Origin: Acidobacteriota bacterium
Lineage (GTDB): Bacteria; Acidobacteriota; Holophagae; Holophagales; Holophagaceae
DNA length: 64,000 nt
Direction: 5' to 3'
Assembly: GCA_016192145.1 (NCBI GenBank)
Contig: JACPUT010000016.1
Span: 1 to 64,000 of the forward strand
The position numbers and the translations under genes were made by a program. The notes beneath the pieces were generated by a model. The model saw only the letters and a program-made list of their open reading frames with translations, was not told the DNA's origin and ran no database searches. How positions within the stretch are numbered: position 1 is the first letter of the stretch; each line of letters starts with the position of its first letter. Shown in pieces: positions 54,387 to 64,000 of the stretch.

Positions 54387-55661
54387 ATGTCCCTCTTCTC
54401 CGCCTTCTACTCCGGCCTCAGCGGCCTCGCCACCAACGCCAACGCGCTGAACGTGATCGGCAACAACCTCTCGAACCTCAACACCGTGGGCTACAAGGGC
54501 AGCTCCACGACGTTCCGGGACATCTTCAGCACGAGCCTCGGCGGCGTGAGCACCCAGGGCAACGGCAACCCCATCCAGTTCGGCCTCGGCGTGCAGATCA
54601 ACAGCGTGGCCCAGGACTTCAGTCAGAGCAGCTTCCAGTCCACGGGCAACTCCCTGGACATGGCCGTCCAGGGCGCGGGCTTCTTCGTGCTGCAGCCCCT
54701 GGGGGGCGGTCAGACCTTCACCCGGGCGGGCAACTTCAACCGCAACAACAACGGATTCCTCGTGGCCGCCAACGGCGCCAACGTCATGGGCTGGGGCCGC
54801 GATCCCGTCACGGGCCTCGTGAACACGAGCACCGCCATCGCGCCCATCCAGATCTCCAACGGCGCCACCTCCAGCGCCTTCGCCACCCAAAACTTCCGCC
54901 TGGGGGTGAACCTCAACGCCGCTTCGGCCACGGGGGCATCCTCGGTGCTCACGACCCCCATCCAGGTCTACGACTCCCAGGGCAACCCCCAGAACCTCAT
55001 CGTCACCTACACGAAGACGGCGGCGAACACGTGGGATTACACCGTCACCGGGCCCGCCCTCGCCACGCCCGTGCCCCTGTCCACCGGCACCCTGGTCTTC
55101 TCCGCCTCGGGCACCCTGGCCACCATCAATGGCTTGCCCGCGACCCTCGCGAACAACCCCACGTTCACGCCCAACTGGAACAACGGCACCAACCCCGGGG
55201 TACTGACCACGTTCAACATCATCAACCCCGATGGAAGCTCCAACTTCACCCAGTACAGCGCCCCCAGCGGCACCAGCAGCAGCTACCAGGACGGCTACGG
55301 CGCCGGCACCCTGAGGGATCTCACCGTGGACCAGAACGGCATCATCACCGGCTCCTTCACCAACGGCCAGGTGATCCCCCTCGGGCAGGTGGCCCTGGCC
55401 ACCTTCAACAACAACAATGGCCTCATTCAGCAGGGCAACAACCAGTGGAGCCAGAGCCTCGCCTCCGGCAGCCCCACCATCGGCGTGGCCAACAGCGGCG
55501 GCCGCGGCGGCGTGCTGGGCGCCAACCTGGAACTCGCCAACGTGGATATCGCCAGCGAGTTCACCAAGCTGATCCTCAGCCAGCGGGGTTACCAGGCCAA
55601 TGGCAAGATCGTCACCACCACCGACCAGCTGCTTCAGGAAACGCTGAATCTGAAGCAGTAG
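54387..55661 (+). CDS. flgE: Flagellar hook protein FlgE
   Basis: About 424 residues from ATG 54387, the hook subunit. The N-terminal helix is SLFSAFYSGLSGLATNANAL with NNLSNLNTVGYKGSS; the C-terminal helix ends YQANGKIVTTTDQLLQETLN. Middle domains D1-D2 contain GFFVLQPLGGGQTFTRAG. An asparagine-rich low-complexity segment (FNNNNG, NNQWSQ) is usual. It begins after AAAGG. It lies last in the cluster and is followed by repeat element C, whose inner hairpin is a terminator. Confidence 0.95.
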   Translation: MSLFSAFYSGLSGLATNANALNVIGNNLSNLNTVGYKGSSTTFRDIFSTSLGGVSTQGNGNPIQFGLGVQINSVAQDFSQSSFQSTGNSLDMAVQGAGFFVLQPLGGGQTFTRAGNFNRNNNGFLVAANGANVMGWGRDPVTGLVNTSTAIAPIQISNGATSSAFATQNFRLGVNLNAASATGASSVLTTPIQVYDSQGNPQNLIVTYTKTAANTWDYTVTGPALATPVPLSTGTLVFSASGTLATINGLPATLANNPTFTPNWNNGTNPGVLTTFNIINPDGSSNFTQYSAPSGTSSSYQDGYGAGTLRDLTVDQNGIITGSFTNGQVIPLGQVALATFNNNNGLIQQGNNQWSQSLASGSPTIGVANSGGRGGVLGANLELANVDIASEFTKLILSQRGYQANGKIVTTTDQLLQETLNLKQ

Positions 55662-55671
55662 GCCCCGGGCG

Positions 55672-55759
55672 ATAGGCTCTGGGCTTTTGCAGGCGCCGAC
55701 CCACCCTGGGTCGGCGCCTGTTTTTAACTAGAGCCCAGAGCCGAGAGCCCAAAGCCTTA
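55672..55759. repeat. Tandem-arm inverted repeat C, GGCTYTN heptamer family
   Basis: The left arm is GGCTCTG, GGCTTTT (55675-55688). The right arm (55729-55759) is a complementary series of four heptamers, whose reverse complement reads GGCTTTG, GGCTCTC, GGCTCTG, GGCTCTA. The middle is a perfect 14-bp hairpin (55690-55703 with 55707-55720) containing GCCGACCCA, the sequence also paired inside element B. The 27 bp after the right arm lead to the ispG start. Confidence 0.85.
55690..55725 (+). terminator. Terminator of flgE within element C
   Basis: A perfect 14-bp stem CAGGCGCCGACCCA with a CCC loop is followed by five T. It is the strongest intrinsic terminator in the window on the plus strand and stands 28 bp after the flgE stop. 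Confidence 0.85.
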
Positions 55760-55786
55760 CAATGGACCTTCCGAGGTCGACGCCCC

Positions 55787-56887
55787 ATGTCCGAATTGCA
55801 GCCCCTGTCCCCCCGCCGCAAGACCCGCCAGATCATGGTGGGCAAGGTGCCCGTGGGCGGCGACGCCCCCATCTCCGTGCAGAGCATGACGAAGACGGAC
55901 ACGCGGGACGTGGAGGCCACGGTCAGCCAGATCTACAGCTATGCCGGCGCGGGCTGCGAGATCGTGCGCGTCTCGGTACCCACGAAGAAGGCCGGCGAGG
56001 TCTTCCACGAGATCACGGCCCGGAGCCCCATCCCCGTGGTCGCCGACATCCACTTCGATTACCGCCTCGCCCTCGTGGCCGCCGATGGCGGCGCCGCCTG
56101 CCTCCGCATCAATCCCGGCAACATCGGCGGCCAGGATCGCGTGCGCGCCGTGGTGGAGAAGGCCGGAGAAAAGGGCATCCCCATCCGCATCGGCGTGAAT
56201 GGCGGCTCCCTCGAAAAGGAGCTGCTGGAGAAATTCGGCACCGCCACGCCCGAGGCCATGGTGGAGAGCGCCCTGCGCCACTTGGAGCTGCTCGAGAAGG
56301 AGGGCTTCACCAACACGAAGATCTCCCTCAAGGCCTCCGACGTGATCCGCACCGTGCAGGCCTACCGCCTCCTGGCGAAACAAGTGGACTACCCCTTCCA
56401 CCTGGGCGTCACGGAAGCGGGAACCCCCTTTGGCGGCACCATCCGCAGCTCGCTGGGCCTGGGCATCCTCATGGCCGAGGGCATCGGCGACACCATCCGC
56501 GTCTCGCTGACCGGCGAGGGCACGGAGGAGTGCAAGGTGGGCCACGAGATGCTGCGGGCCCTGGGCCTGCGCGAGGGCGGCTTCCGCATGGTGAGCTGCC
56601 CCAGCTGCGGCCGCGTGCAGATCGACCTCAACCGCGTGGCCAATGAAATCGAAGCGGGCCTCAAGGAGATCGACCACACGGGCATCACCTACGCCGTCAT
56701 GGGCTGCGTGGTGAACGGCCCCGGCGAGGCCATGGACGCGGACCTGGGCGTGGCGGGCGGCGCCGGCGAGGGCCTCATCTACCGCAAGGGCGTGCTCGTG
56801 CGGAAGGTGAAGGAGGAGGACCTCGTCCCCGCCTTCCTCGACGAGGCCCGGGCCTATAAAGAAGAGATGTCCAAGGCCGGGGCATGA
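55787..56887 (+). CDS. ispG: 4-hydroxy-3-methylbut-2-enyl diphosphate synthase
   Basis: Iron-sulfur enzyme of the methylerythritol-phosphate isoprenoid pathway, 366 residues. It starts LSPRRKTRQIMVGKVPVGG, then the TIM barrel with SVQSMTKTDTRD, ADIHFDYRLAL and LRINPGNIG, and the ferredoxin-like C-terminal domain with cluster cysteines in CPSCGR and GCVVNGPGE. The last bases overlap the next gene as ATGA, so yidD is translationally coupled. Confidence 0.97.
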   Translation: MSELQPLSPRRKTRQIMVGKVPVGGDAPISVQSMTKTDTRDVEATVSQIYSYAGAGCEIVRVSVPTKKAGEVFHEITARSPIPVVADIHFDYRLALVAADGGAACLRINPGNIGGQDRVRAVVEKAGEKGIPIRIGVNGGSLEKELLEKFGTATPEAMVESALRHLELLEKEGFTNTKISLKASDVIRTVQAYRLLAKQVDYPFHLGVTEAGTPFGGTIRSSLGLGILMAEGIGDTIRVSLTGEGTEECKVGHEMLRALGLREGGFRMVSCPSCGRVQIDLNRVANEIEAGLKEIDHTGITYAVMGCVVNGPGEAMDADLGVAGGAGEGLIYRKGVLVRKVKEEDLVPAFLDEARAYKEEMSKAGA

Positions 56888-57198
56888 AACGCATGGCCCA
56901 GCTGGTGATCTGGATTTCGATCCATCCCCTCTGGACCCTCGCCATCCTCCTCGGCCTCGAAGCCCTGCTGCCCGTGTACCTCCAGCCCACGGCCTGGGCC
57001 GCGAGGGGCGCCATCCGGGCCTATCAGATCGTCCTCTCGAAGAACCTGCCCACGGCGTGCAAGTTCCACCCCACCTGCAGCCACTACGGACTCGGGTGCG
57101 TGCGCAAGTTCGGCACCCTGCGGGGTGGCCTGCTCACGACGTGGCGGCTGCTGAAATGCTCCCCGCTGACGAATGGGGGCGAGGACCCGGTGCCTTGA
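56884..57198 (+). CDS. yidD: Membrane protein insertion efficiency factor YidD
   Basis: A 104-residue small protein that helps YidC insert membrane proteins. The core is RAYQIVLSKNLPTACKFHPT followed by CSHYGLGCVRKFG and LLTTWRLLKCSPL; the cysteines are typical. It has an extra N-terminal membrane-type segment (LVIWISIHPLWTLAILLGL) compared with the short YidD. Overlaps the ispG stop by four bases. Its TGA is directly followed by repeat element F. Confidence 0.9.
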   Translation: MKRMAQLVIWISIHPLWTLAILLGLEALLPVYLQPTAWAARGAIRAYQIVLSKNLPTACKFHPTCSHYGLGCVRKFGTLRGGLLTTWRLLKCSPLTNGGEDPVP

Positions 57199-57356
57199 GA
57201 GGCTGGAGACCGGAGGCTGGAGACCGGAGGCTGGAGACCGGAGGCTGGAGGCGGGAATCGGTGCGGGCGCCAGGGGCGCCCGACTTAGGGAAGGTGCGGC
57301 CCTCAGGGCCGCGGCGCATTCCCCCTCCAGCCTCCGGTCTCCAGCCTCTAGCCTCA
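57199..57356. repeat. Tandem-arm inverted repeat F, GGCTGGA family (longest)
   Basis: The left arm is eight heptamers in a row alternating GGCTGGA and GACCGGA (57201-57256). The right arm is TCCAGCC, TCCGGTC, TCCAGCC, TCTAGCC (57326-57353) and then TCA, the stop codon of the minus-strand gene that follows. Between them lie two small hairpins, CGGGCGCC/GGCGCCCG (57264-57282) and GCGGCCC/GGGCCGC (57296-57312), with 3-nt loops, matching element E in order and type. It begins at the yidD stop codon. Confidence 0.88.
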
Positions 57357-57572
57357 GCCCGCATCCCGCAGGCTGAACCGATCCACGCTGCCCGCCGTCT
57401 CCACCAGGGTCGCGGCCCGCTGCATCCGCAGGGTGTGCTGCACCGTCTGCATGGCGCTCATGAGGGGCAGATCGATGCCCAGGCGCTGGAGATCGGCCTG
57501 GGTGAACCAGGTGGTGTCGCCATGGCCCTTGCGGGCCTGATGGTCGGATAGGACTTTTTCGGTGATGCCCAC
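57354..57572 (-). CDS. Hypothetical small protein
   Basis: A 72-residue soluble protein with GTG start at 57572 and a clear AAGGAG ribosome site six bases before it. It reads VGITEKVLSDHQARKGHGDT at the start, then a region with DLQRLGIDLPLMSAMQTVQ; no family is recognised. The strong ribosome site and normal codon use support that it is real. It ends inside repeat element F and is read away from plsC, with only 48 bp between the two starts. Confidence 0.6.
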   Translation of the reverse strand: MGITEKVLSDHQARKGHGDTTWFTQADLQRLGIDLPLMSAMQTVQHTLRMQRAATLVETAGSVDRFSLRDAG

Positions 57573-57620
57573 GGGAAACTCCTTGCCCTGCTACGTTTGA
57601 AATAGCACAAGGAGCGTTGG

Positions 57621-58352
57621 GTGGCCAGCTTCAGGGACAATTGGGCATTCGGAATTGTGACGATGGTCTGGGGCGCGATCATGGTGGTCGTCACCGTGGT
57701 GAGCATCCTGATCGCGGCACCCTTCCTCGGCCCGCGGAAGGCCTTCTTCACCATCGCGCCCATGTTCTATCGGAGCGTCTTCAGGGTGTGCGGCGTCACC
57801 TGGGCCATCGAAGGGTGGGAGGAGCTGCCCGAGGCGATCCGGAACGGCACCCAGCCCTGCATCTTCATGTGCAACCACGAGAGCCAACTGGACCCGCCCT
57901 TCCTCGTGGGCATCCTGCCCGCGCACCCCGTCTTCATCGCGAAGAAGGAAGTGAAGTACATCCCCTTCGTGGGCTGGGCGGCCATGTGCGCCGGCGTGAT
58001 CTTCATCGACCGCGGCCACCGGGAACGGGCCATCGGCAGCCTCTCCCAGGCCGCCGCCGGCATCCGCTCGGGTAAGAGCGTGGTGGTGTTCCCCGAGGGC
58101 ACCCGCACCCGTACCGGTGAGTTGCTCCCGCTCAAGAAGGGTTCCTTCAACCTCGCCATCGAAGCCCAGGTGCCCGTCGTGCCCATGGGGCTCAACGGCG
58201 CCTACCAGGTGCTGGCCCCCGGCGCGAGGCGCATTTCCCCGGGCCACTACCGGCTGCGCGTGGGCGCCCCGCTGGATCCCGCCTCCTTCCAGGACCGGGA
58301 AGCCCTCATGGCCGAGACGCGGCAGAGCATCCTGCGGCTTTCCCGAGGCTAG
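57621..58352 (+). CDS. plsC: 1-acyl-sn-glycerol-3-phosphate acyltransferase
   Basis: Makes phosphatidic acid in phospholipid synthesis, 243 residues. It has an N-terminal membrane segment (FGIVTMVWGAIMVVVTVV), the HX4D catalytic motif in CNHESQLDPPF, FVGWAAMCAGVIFIDR and the FPEGTRTRTG substrate motif, plus VPVVPMGLNGAYQV. The start GTG 57621 follows AAGGAG by six bases. It is read away from the small minus-strand gene. Confidence 0.93.
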   Translation: MASFRDNWAFGIVTMVWGAIMVVVTVVSILIAAPFLGPRKAFFTIAPMFYRSVFRVCGVTWAIEGWEELPEAIRNGTQPCIFMCNHESQLDPPFLVGILPAHPVFIAKKEVKYIPFVGWAAMCAGVIFIDRGHRERAIGSLSQAAAGIRSGKSVVVFPEGTRTRTGELLPLKKGSFNLAIEAQVPVVPMGLNGAYQVLAPGARRISPGHYRLRVGAPLDPASFQDREALMAETRQSILRLSRG

Positions 58353-58361
58353 GAAAAGGGT

Positions 58362-60887
<2,526 letters not shown>

Positions 60888-60934
60888 GGGGTCTGGGCCG
60901 TGAGCCCCAAGTATAGGGCTTGTTACCCTGGGGC

Positions 60935-61657
60935 ATGACCACCCCTGATCCCGACTTCAATCCCTACCAACCGCCCACCGTGGGCGATCTGGAACCTGCC
61001 CGGCCCGAGGCGCAGGCCCCGGCCCCCCTGCCCTGGGAGGATCGGGAGCGATTCCCGGGCTTCTGGAAGCGCGTGGGCGAGATGTTCCACCTGGTATTCA
61101 ACGACCCTTTGGGATTCTTCGAGCGGGTGCCTCGGGGCTCCGGCTTCACGCGGCCCTGGCAGTTCCAGCTGCTTCTGTTGACCCCCGTCTTCCTCATCCT
61201 GTTGCTGGTGTTCGGTGCGCTGGGCGTGGCGGGCAGCTTGGCCACCCTGGGGACCCCCAGCAAGGACGCGCCTCCGGCTTGGATCTTCCCGCTGTTGATC
61301 CCCGCATTCCTCATCCTGATCCCCGCGTTCATGTTCCTGGGGATGCTCATCGGCGGCCTGTTCTCCCACTTCTTCCTCTGGCTCTGGGGCGGACTGAAGG
61401 CCGGGGAACCCCTGCACCACACGATTCGGGCCCAGGGCTACGCCAGCGCCTTCATCTCGCTCGGGGGAATGATCCCCTACCTCGGCATCCTCGTGCAGTT
61501 GGCGGGGTTCGTGTGGATGGGCATGGGCCTGGCACGGATGCACCGCACCGACACCTGGCGTGGCATCTGCGCGATGCTCACGCCGATCTTCCTCTGCTGT
61601 TGCGTTGCCATCCTGGCCGCGATCATGATCCCCGCGCTGATCGCCGCCCGCCACTGA
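60935..61657 (+). CDS. YIP1-like membrane protein
   Basis: A 240-residue integral membrane protein. A proline-rich cytoplasmic head (MTTPDPDFNPYQPPTVGDLE) is followed by FKRV- and FFERVPRG-like residues (FWKRVGEMFHLVFNDPLGFF) and five hydrophobic segments, an arrangement seen in bacterial YIP1-domain proteins. A small double-cysteine run (LCCCVAIL) lies near the C-terminus. Function unknown. Start ATG 60935 lies 47 bp from the kinase start on the opposite strand; the 3' end overlaps the next gene by 35 bp. Confidence 0.75.
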   Translation: MTTPDPDFNPYQPPTVGDLEPARPEAQAPAPLPWEDRERFPGFWKRVGEMFHLVFNDPLGFFERVPRGSGFTRPWQFQLLLLTPVFLILLLVFGALGVAGSLATLGTPSKDAPPAWIFPLLIPAFLILIPAFMFLGMLIGGLFSHFFLWLWGGLKAGEPLHHTIRAQGYASAFISLGGMIPYLGILVQLAGFVWMGMGLARMHRTDTWRGICAMLTPIFLCCCVAILAAIMIPALIAARH

Positions 61658-62303
61658 GCCATTGCGTCACCGCGGGTGCGGCCACTTCAGGCGCCAGCAC
61701 CCGCTGGACGGCCCCGGCTTCCAGGGCCTGACTCGCGTCCCAGTGTTCCAGGGACGCGAAGAGCCGGTCCGCCCCGGTTTCCCCCAGCAATTCCACGAGG
61801 CGCACGGTGCCGCCAAAGCCCGTGAGGATGCCGTGCTTGGCCGCGGGGTGCGCCAGGCGGAGCCCCTCCACCGCCCAGCGTTCCTGGCCGTGGAGCAGCA
61901 GATCGCAACCGCCGCCCATGGCCACGCCACTGCCCAGGGTGAGGGTGCGCCAGCCGGGCCACAGCAGGTGCGACATCACCTGCTGACCCAGCCGAGCGAA
62001 GGGCTCCGCCGTATTGGGATCGAGGCTGCCCACTTCGTTGAGGTCCGCACCCGCACAGAAGTGATGTCCCGTACCCTCCATCCAGGCCGCGCCGGAGAGG
62101 GCGATCCGCCGGACACCCGACCACCGCAGCTCGATGAAGCAGCGATCCAAGGCCTTCAGCGTATCGGCGTGCAGCCGGTGGAAGCCATCACCACTGCGTA
62201 AGCCTATCCAGGCCCAGCCGGGCCCCCGGGCCACGTCCACGTGGGTGCGCCCCTCAAAGTAGCGGTCGGGATTCACCAGGCCACCCCAGCGATCGCCTTG
62301 CAT
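61623..62303 (-). CDS. Enoyl-CoA hydratase/isomerase family protein
   Basis: A 226-residue crotonase-fold protein. The oxyanion hole regions are FCAGADLNEVGS and LGSGVAMGGGCDLLLHG, and the later HPAAKHGILTGFGGTVRL fits the catalytic region. Crotonases hydrate, isomerise or hydrolyse acyl-CoAs; in this one the usual Glu of hydratases at the second site is not evident (AKHGILTG), so the reaction is uncertain. It is convergent with the YIP1-like gene and overlaps it by 35 bp. Confidence 0.8.
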   Translation of the reverse strand: MQGDRWGGLVNPDRYFEGRTHVDVARGPGWAWIGLRSGDGFHRLHADTLKALDRCFIELRWSGVRRIALSGAAWMEGTGHHFCAGADLNEVGSLDPNTAEPFARLGQQVMSHLLWPGWRTLTLGSGVAMGGGCDLLLHGQERWAVEGLRLAHPAAKHGILTGFGGTVRLVELLGETGADRLFASLEHWDASQALEAGAVQRVLAPEVAAPAVTQWLSGGRRSARGS

Positions 62304-62712
62304 CCGACCGGCGGGATCGGTTGGTTTCCATCCCCTGCATCCCCTTGATCCGGGCGATCAGAAAAGCGGTTCTCCAATGGATTCCGAGGAGTGCCTGGGT
62401 GTTCTATGCACCACGTGGTCCCAAGCGGGAAAGGCAGAACGCAGAGGCACAGAGGCGCGGAGGCGCGGAGGAAAAGCCTTGGGGCTGGAGCATCCCGATC
62501 CATCCCTGGTTTGGCCCGGCCCGGCTTCCTTTCTCTGCGCCTCTGCGCCTCTGCGCCTCTGCGTTGGCATTTGCCTTTCACGCCCTGGATTCCCGGCGTA
62601 GGAGCCCTGAAACCTTCGCGCATTCGATCCGCCCCAACCGGGGCGCTTCGAAGCAAGGCCTCCAACGCCTCGATCGCGAGTGGCTCGCCCTTGGTGCTCC
62701 ACGGCGTAGTCA
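62304..62712. other. 409-bp gap between the crotonase-like gene and miaA
   Basis: No convincing gene is found here. About 150 bp are repeat element I (62424-62579). The remainder is unique DNA with GATCCGGGCGATC-type partial symmetry and no clear promoter. No T-rich terminator was found for miaA. Confidence 0.5.
62424..62579. repeat. Tandem-arm inverted repeat I, CAGAGGCG octamer family
   Basis: The left arm (62429-62478) contains CAGAGGCA, CAGAGGCG, CGGAGGCG, CGGAGGAA (62442-62473). The right arm (62523-62579) has four complementary CTCTGCGC units (62533-62564). Outer GAAAGGCA pairs with TGCCTTTC. The flank GCGGGAAAGG is shared with element H, and the arm ends in GGAAAAGCC as in G and H. 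The loop of 44 nt is GC-rich. Confidence 0.85.
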
Positions 62713-63594
62713 TCAGGGAATCCCCAAACGAGAAAAGGCTTCTTCAATGGGCTCAGTATCGGGATCCCAAGCGGGCACTTTGGGCCACTGATTGCCGAAG
62801 AAGGTCGTCTGCCGTTTTGCGAATTGCCGCGTGGCCGTCACGATGGCCGCCTCAATTTCCGCGGGGTCCCCGCCCGCCGCCCACTGCGCGTATCCCAGGG
62901 GACGCAGGGCCTCCAGATCGGGGCCGTGGCCCGCCGCCACGAGGCTCTCCACCTCCGCGGGCCAGCCCGCCGCCACCTGCCCGCGAATGCGCCGCTCGAC
63001 CCGCGCCCGCTGGGCCTCCCGTGTGGGCTGCATGACGAGGGCCCGCCACCCCTCGGGCACGCCCGTGGCCACGCCGCCGAAGATCTCCGAGGGCCTTCGC
63101 CCCGTCGCGAGGTGGAGGGCCAGGGCCCGCTGCACGCGGGCGGAATCGTTGGGGTGCAGCTCCGCCGCCCGGTCGGGATCCACGGCCGCGAGGTATCGGT
63201 GGAGGGCCGGCATCCCGAGGGCCCGGCCCCAGGCGCGCACCCGCTCCACGGTCCCCCCCGGCACGTCGGGCAGATCCGTGAGCTGATCCCAGATCCCCCG
63301 CAGGTAGAGCCCCGACCCCGTCACGAGCACGGGCCGCTCCACGGAAGCCAGCCACCCCCGCACGAGGGCGCCAAATTCCTTCGGATTGGGCCGCGCCGAA
63401 AGGGGCAGCACCCCATAGCCCACGTGCGGCACTCCCTGACGCTCCGCCTCGTCCGGCTGCCCCGTCCCGATGGCAAGCCCCTTCAGGGCCTGGAAGGGAT
63501 CCCCATTCACCACCGCCCCCCCCACCCGCGCCGCCACCGCCACGGCCAAGGAAGACTTGCCGGAGGCGGTGGGGCCGAGGAGGGCGATGGGCAT
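62713..63594 (-). CDS. miaA: tRNA dimethylallyltransferase
   Basis: Adds dimethylallyl to A37 of tRNAs reading UNN codons, 293 residues. P-loop LLGPTASGKSSLAVAVA, VLVTGSGLYLRGI, and the C-terminal QFAKRQTTFFGNQ are family marks. The usual DSxQ motif reads GDPFQA, so Ser is replaced by Pro while Asp and Gln are kept. Its start lies 19 bp from the palindromic terminator shared with the OmpA-family gene. No hfq gene follows. Confidence 0.93.
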   Translation of the reverse strand: MPIALLGPTASGKSSLAVAVAARVGGAVVNGDPFQALKGLAIGTGQPDEAERQGVPHVGYGVLPLSARPNPKEFGALVRGWLASVERPVLVTGSGLYLRGIWDQLTDLPDVPGGTVERVRAWGRALGMPALHRYLAAVDPDRAAELHPNDSARVQRALALHLATGRRPSEIFGGVATGVPEGWRALVMQPTREAQRARVERRIRGQVAAGWPAEVESLVAAGHGPDLEALRPLGYAQWAAGGDPAEIEAAIVTATRQFAKRQTTFFGNQWPKVPAWDPDTEPIEEAFSRLGIP

Positions 63595-63612
63595 GATCTA
63601 AGATACTCAGCT

Positions 63613-63658
63613 CCCCAAAACACGAAGGGCCCCGCGAGGGGCCCTTCGTGTTTTGGGG
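63613..63658. terminator. Palindromic terminator of the OmpA-family gene
   Basis: A perfect 21-bp inverted pair with a GCGA loop (63613-63633 with 63638-63658). The core AAGGGCCCC and the AT-rich foot CCCCAAAACACG give a T-rich tail (TTTTGGGG) on each strand. It lies 5 bp beyond the OmpA gene stop and just upstream of miaA. Confidence 0.85.
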
Positions 63659-63662
63659 AAGG

Positions 63663-64000
63663 TTACTTCTTCTTCGGAGTTTTCAGCTTGGCCTTTGGCG
63701 TGGGAGCCTCGGCATCCACCGTGCTCGTATCCGTGCGGGTTTTTTCGACGGTGTCGGCGGTCTTGACGTCGATTTCCACGCGGCGGTTCTTGCTTTGGCC
63801 GGCGCGGGTCTTGTTCTCGGAGACGGGCTGATCGGGGCCGAGGCCGATGGCGCTGACGCGGGCGGCGGGGACGCCGGCTTCGACGAGCACCTTCGCCACG
63901 GACTGGGCGCGGCGGAGGGAGAGGGCCTTGTTATGGGCTTTGGGACCGAGGCTGGAAGTGTGGCCGCTGACGACGAGGGTGTACGCGCCGGGGTAGGCTT
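63663..64000 (-). CDS. OmpA family peptidoglycan-binding protein, C-terminal part
   Basis: The last 112 residues of an OmpA-like domain protein; the 5' end is outside the window. It has SGHTSSLGPKAHNKALSLRR, then RAQSVAKVL and NRRVEI, so the conserved LSxxRAxxV and NRRV residues are present. The classical Asp after GHT is Ser. A Lys/Pro/Thr-rich tail of about 25 residues (AEAPTPKAKLKTPKKK) follows the domain. It would anchor the outer membrane to peptidoglycan. Confidence 0.9.
   Translation of the reverse strand, partial: AYPGAYTLVVSGHTSSLGPKAHNKALSLRRAQSVAKVLVEAGVPAARVSAIGLGPDQPVSENKTRAGQSKNRRVEIDVKTADTVEKTRTDTSTVDAEAPTPKAKLKTPKKK

Noticed and set aside
57201-57353. CRISPR array
   Set aside because: The repeat unit is 7 nt, tandem without spacers and in inverted arms; no cas genes are in the window.

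Overview
The window looks like chromosomal DNA from a GC-rich, flagellated, diderm bacterium. The set of genes (BamA-like protein, TonB receptor, OmpA protein, YdeP-type molybdoenzyme, FliY-type switch protein, propeller-type sensor kinase) suggests Acidobacteriota, most likely the Holophaga/Geothrix group. That placement is an inference from gene content, since no search was possible. Almost all DNA is coding, and codons end mostly in G or C.

Layout. 1-2.0 kb: the right end of an IS4-like insertion sequence has cut the PAS domain off a hybrid histidine kinase. 2.0-4.8 kb: a chemoreceptor and bioB. 4.9-10.8 kb: a compact minus-strand operon of a carrier protein, an acyl-CoA-dehydrogenase-like protein, an amino acid:[carrier protein] ligase, a DUF1839 protein and a GH2 glycosidase, a likely undescribed biosynthetic pathway. 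11-18.4 kb: HDOD protein, valS, an exported-looking pcm, a zinc-ribbon protein and a YdeP-like molybdoenzyme. 18.5-25.5 kb: flagellar operon flgB-flgC-fliE-fliF-fliG-fliH-fliI-fliJ (minus strand), with a sigma-54-type site in front of flgB. 25.7-31.7 kb: STAS protein, BamA/TamA-like protein, TonB receptor, DUF1289 protein, tRNA-Val. 32-35.3 kb: glmS and citrate synthase. 35.4-42.8 kb: second flagellar operon flhA-flhF-flhG-fliA-fliM-fliN/Y. 42.9-51.2 kb: propeller histidine kinase, YraN-like protein, several unknowns, DnaQ-like exonuclease. 51.4-55.7 kb: third flagellar operon (MotE-like, fliK, flgD, flgE). 55.8-64 kb: ispG, yidD, plsC, Ser/Thr kinase, YIP1-like protein, enoyl-CoA hydratase-like protein, miaA and the end of an OmpA-family gene.

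The most striking non-genic signal is a set of at least nine intergenic inverted-repeat elements, about one per 7 kb, whose two arms are themselves short tandem repeats of 7, 8 or 9/12 nt. They fall into families: GGCTYTN heptamers (about 4.8, 39.3 and 55.7 kb), GGCTGGA/GACCGGA heptamers (19.0 and 57.3 kb), octamers CCAAGACA or CAGAGGCG (20.5, 51.3 and 62.5 kb) and GCGAAT-based arms (16.1 kb). Within a family the flanks and internal hairpins are conserved while arm length and unit differ. They sit tightly against gene ends, sometimes supplying stop codons, and interrupt flagellar operons. A separate 272-bp element with 19-bp terminal inverted repeats lies between fliF and fliE, and a mirrored copy of the tRNA-Val 3' end lies just downstream of that tRNA.
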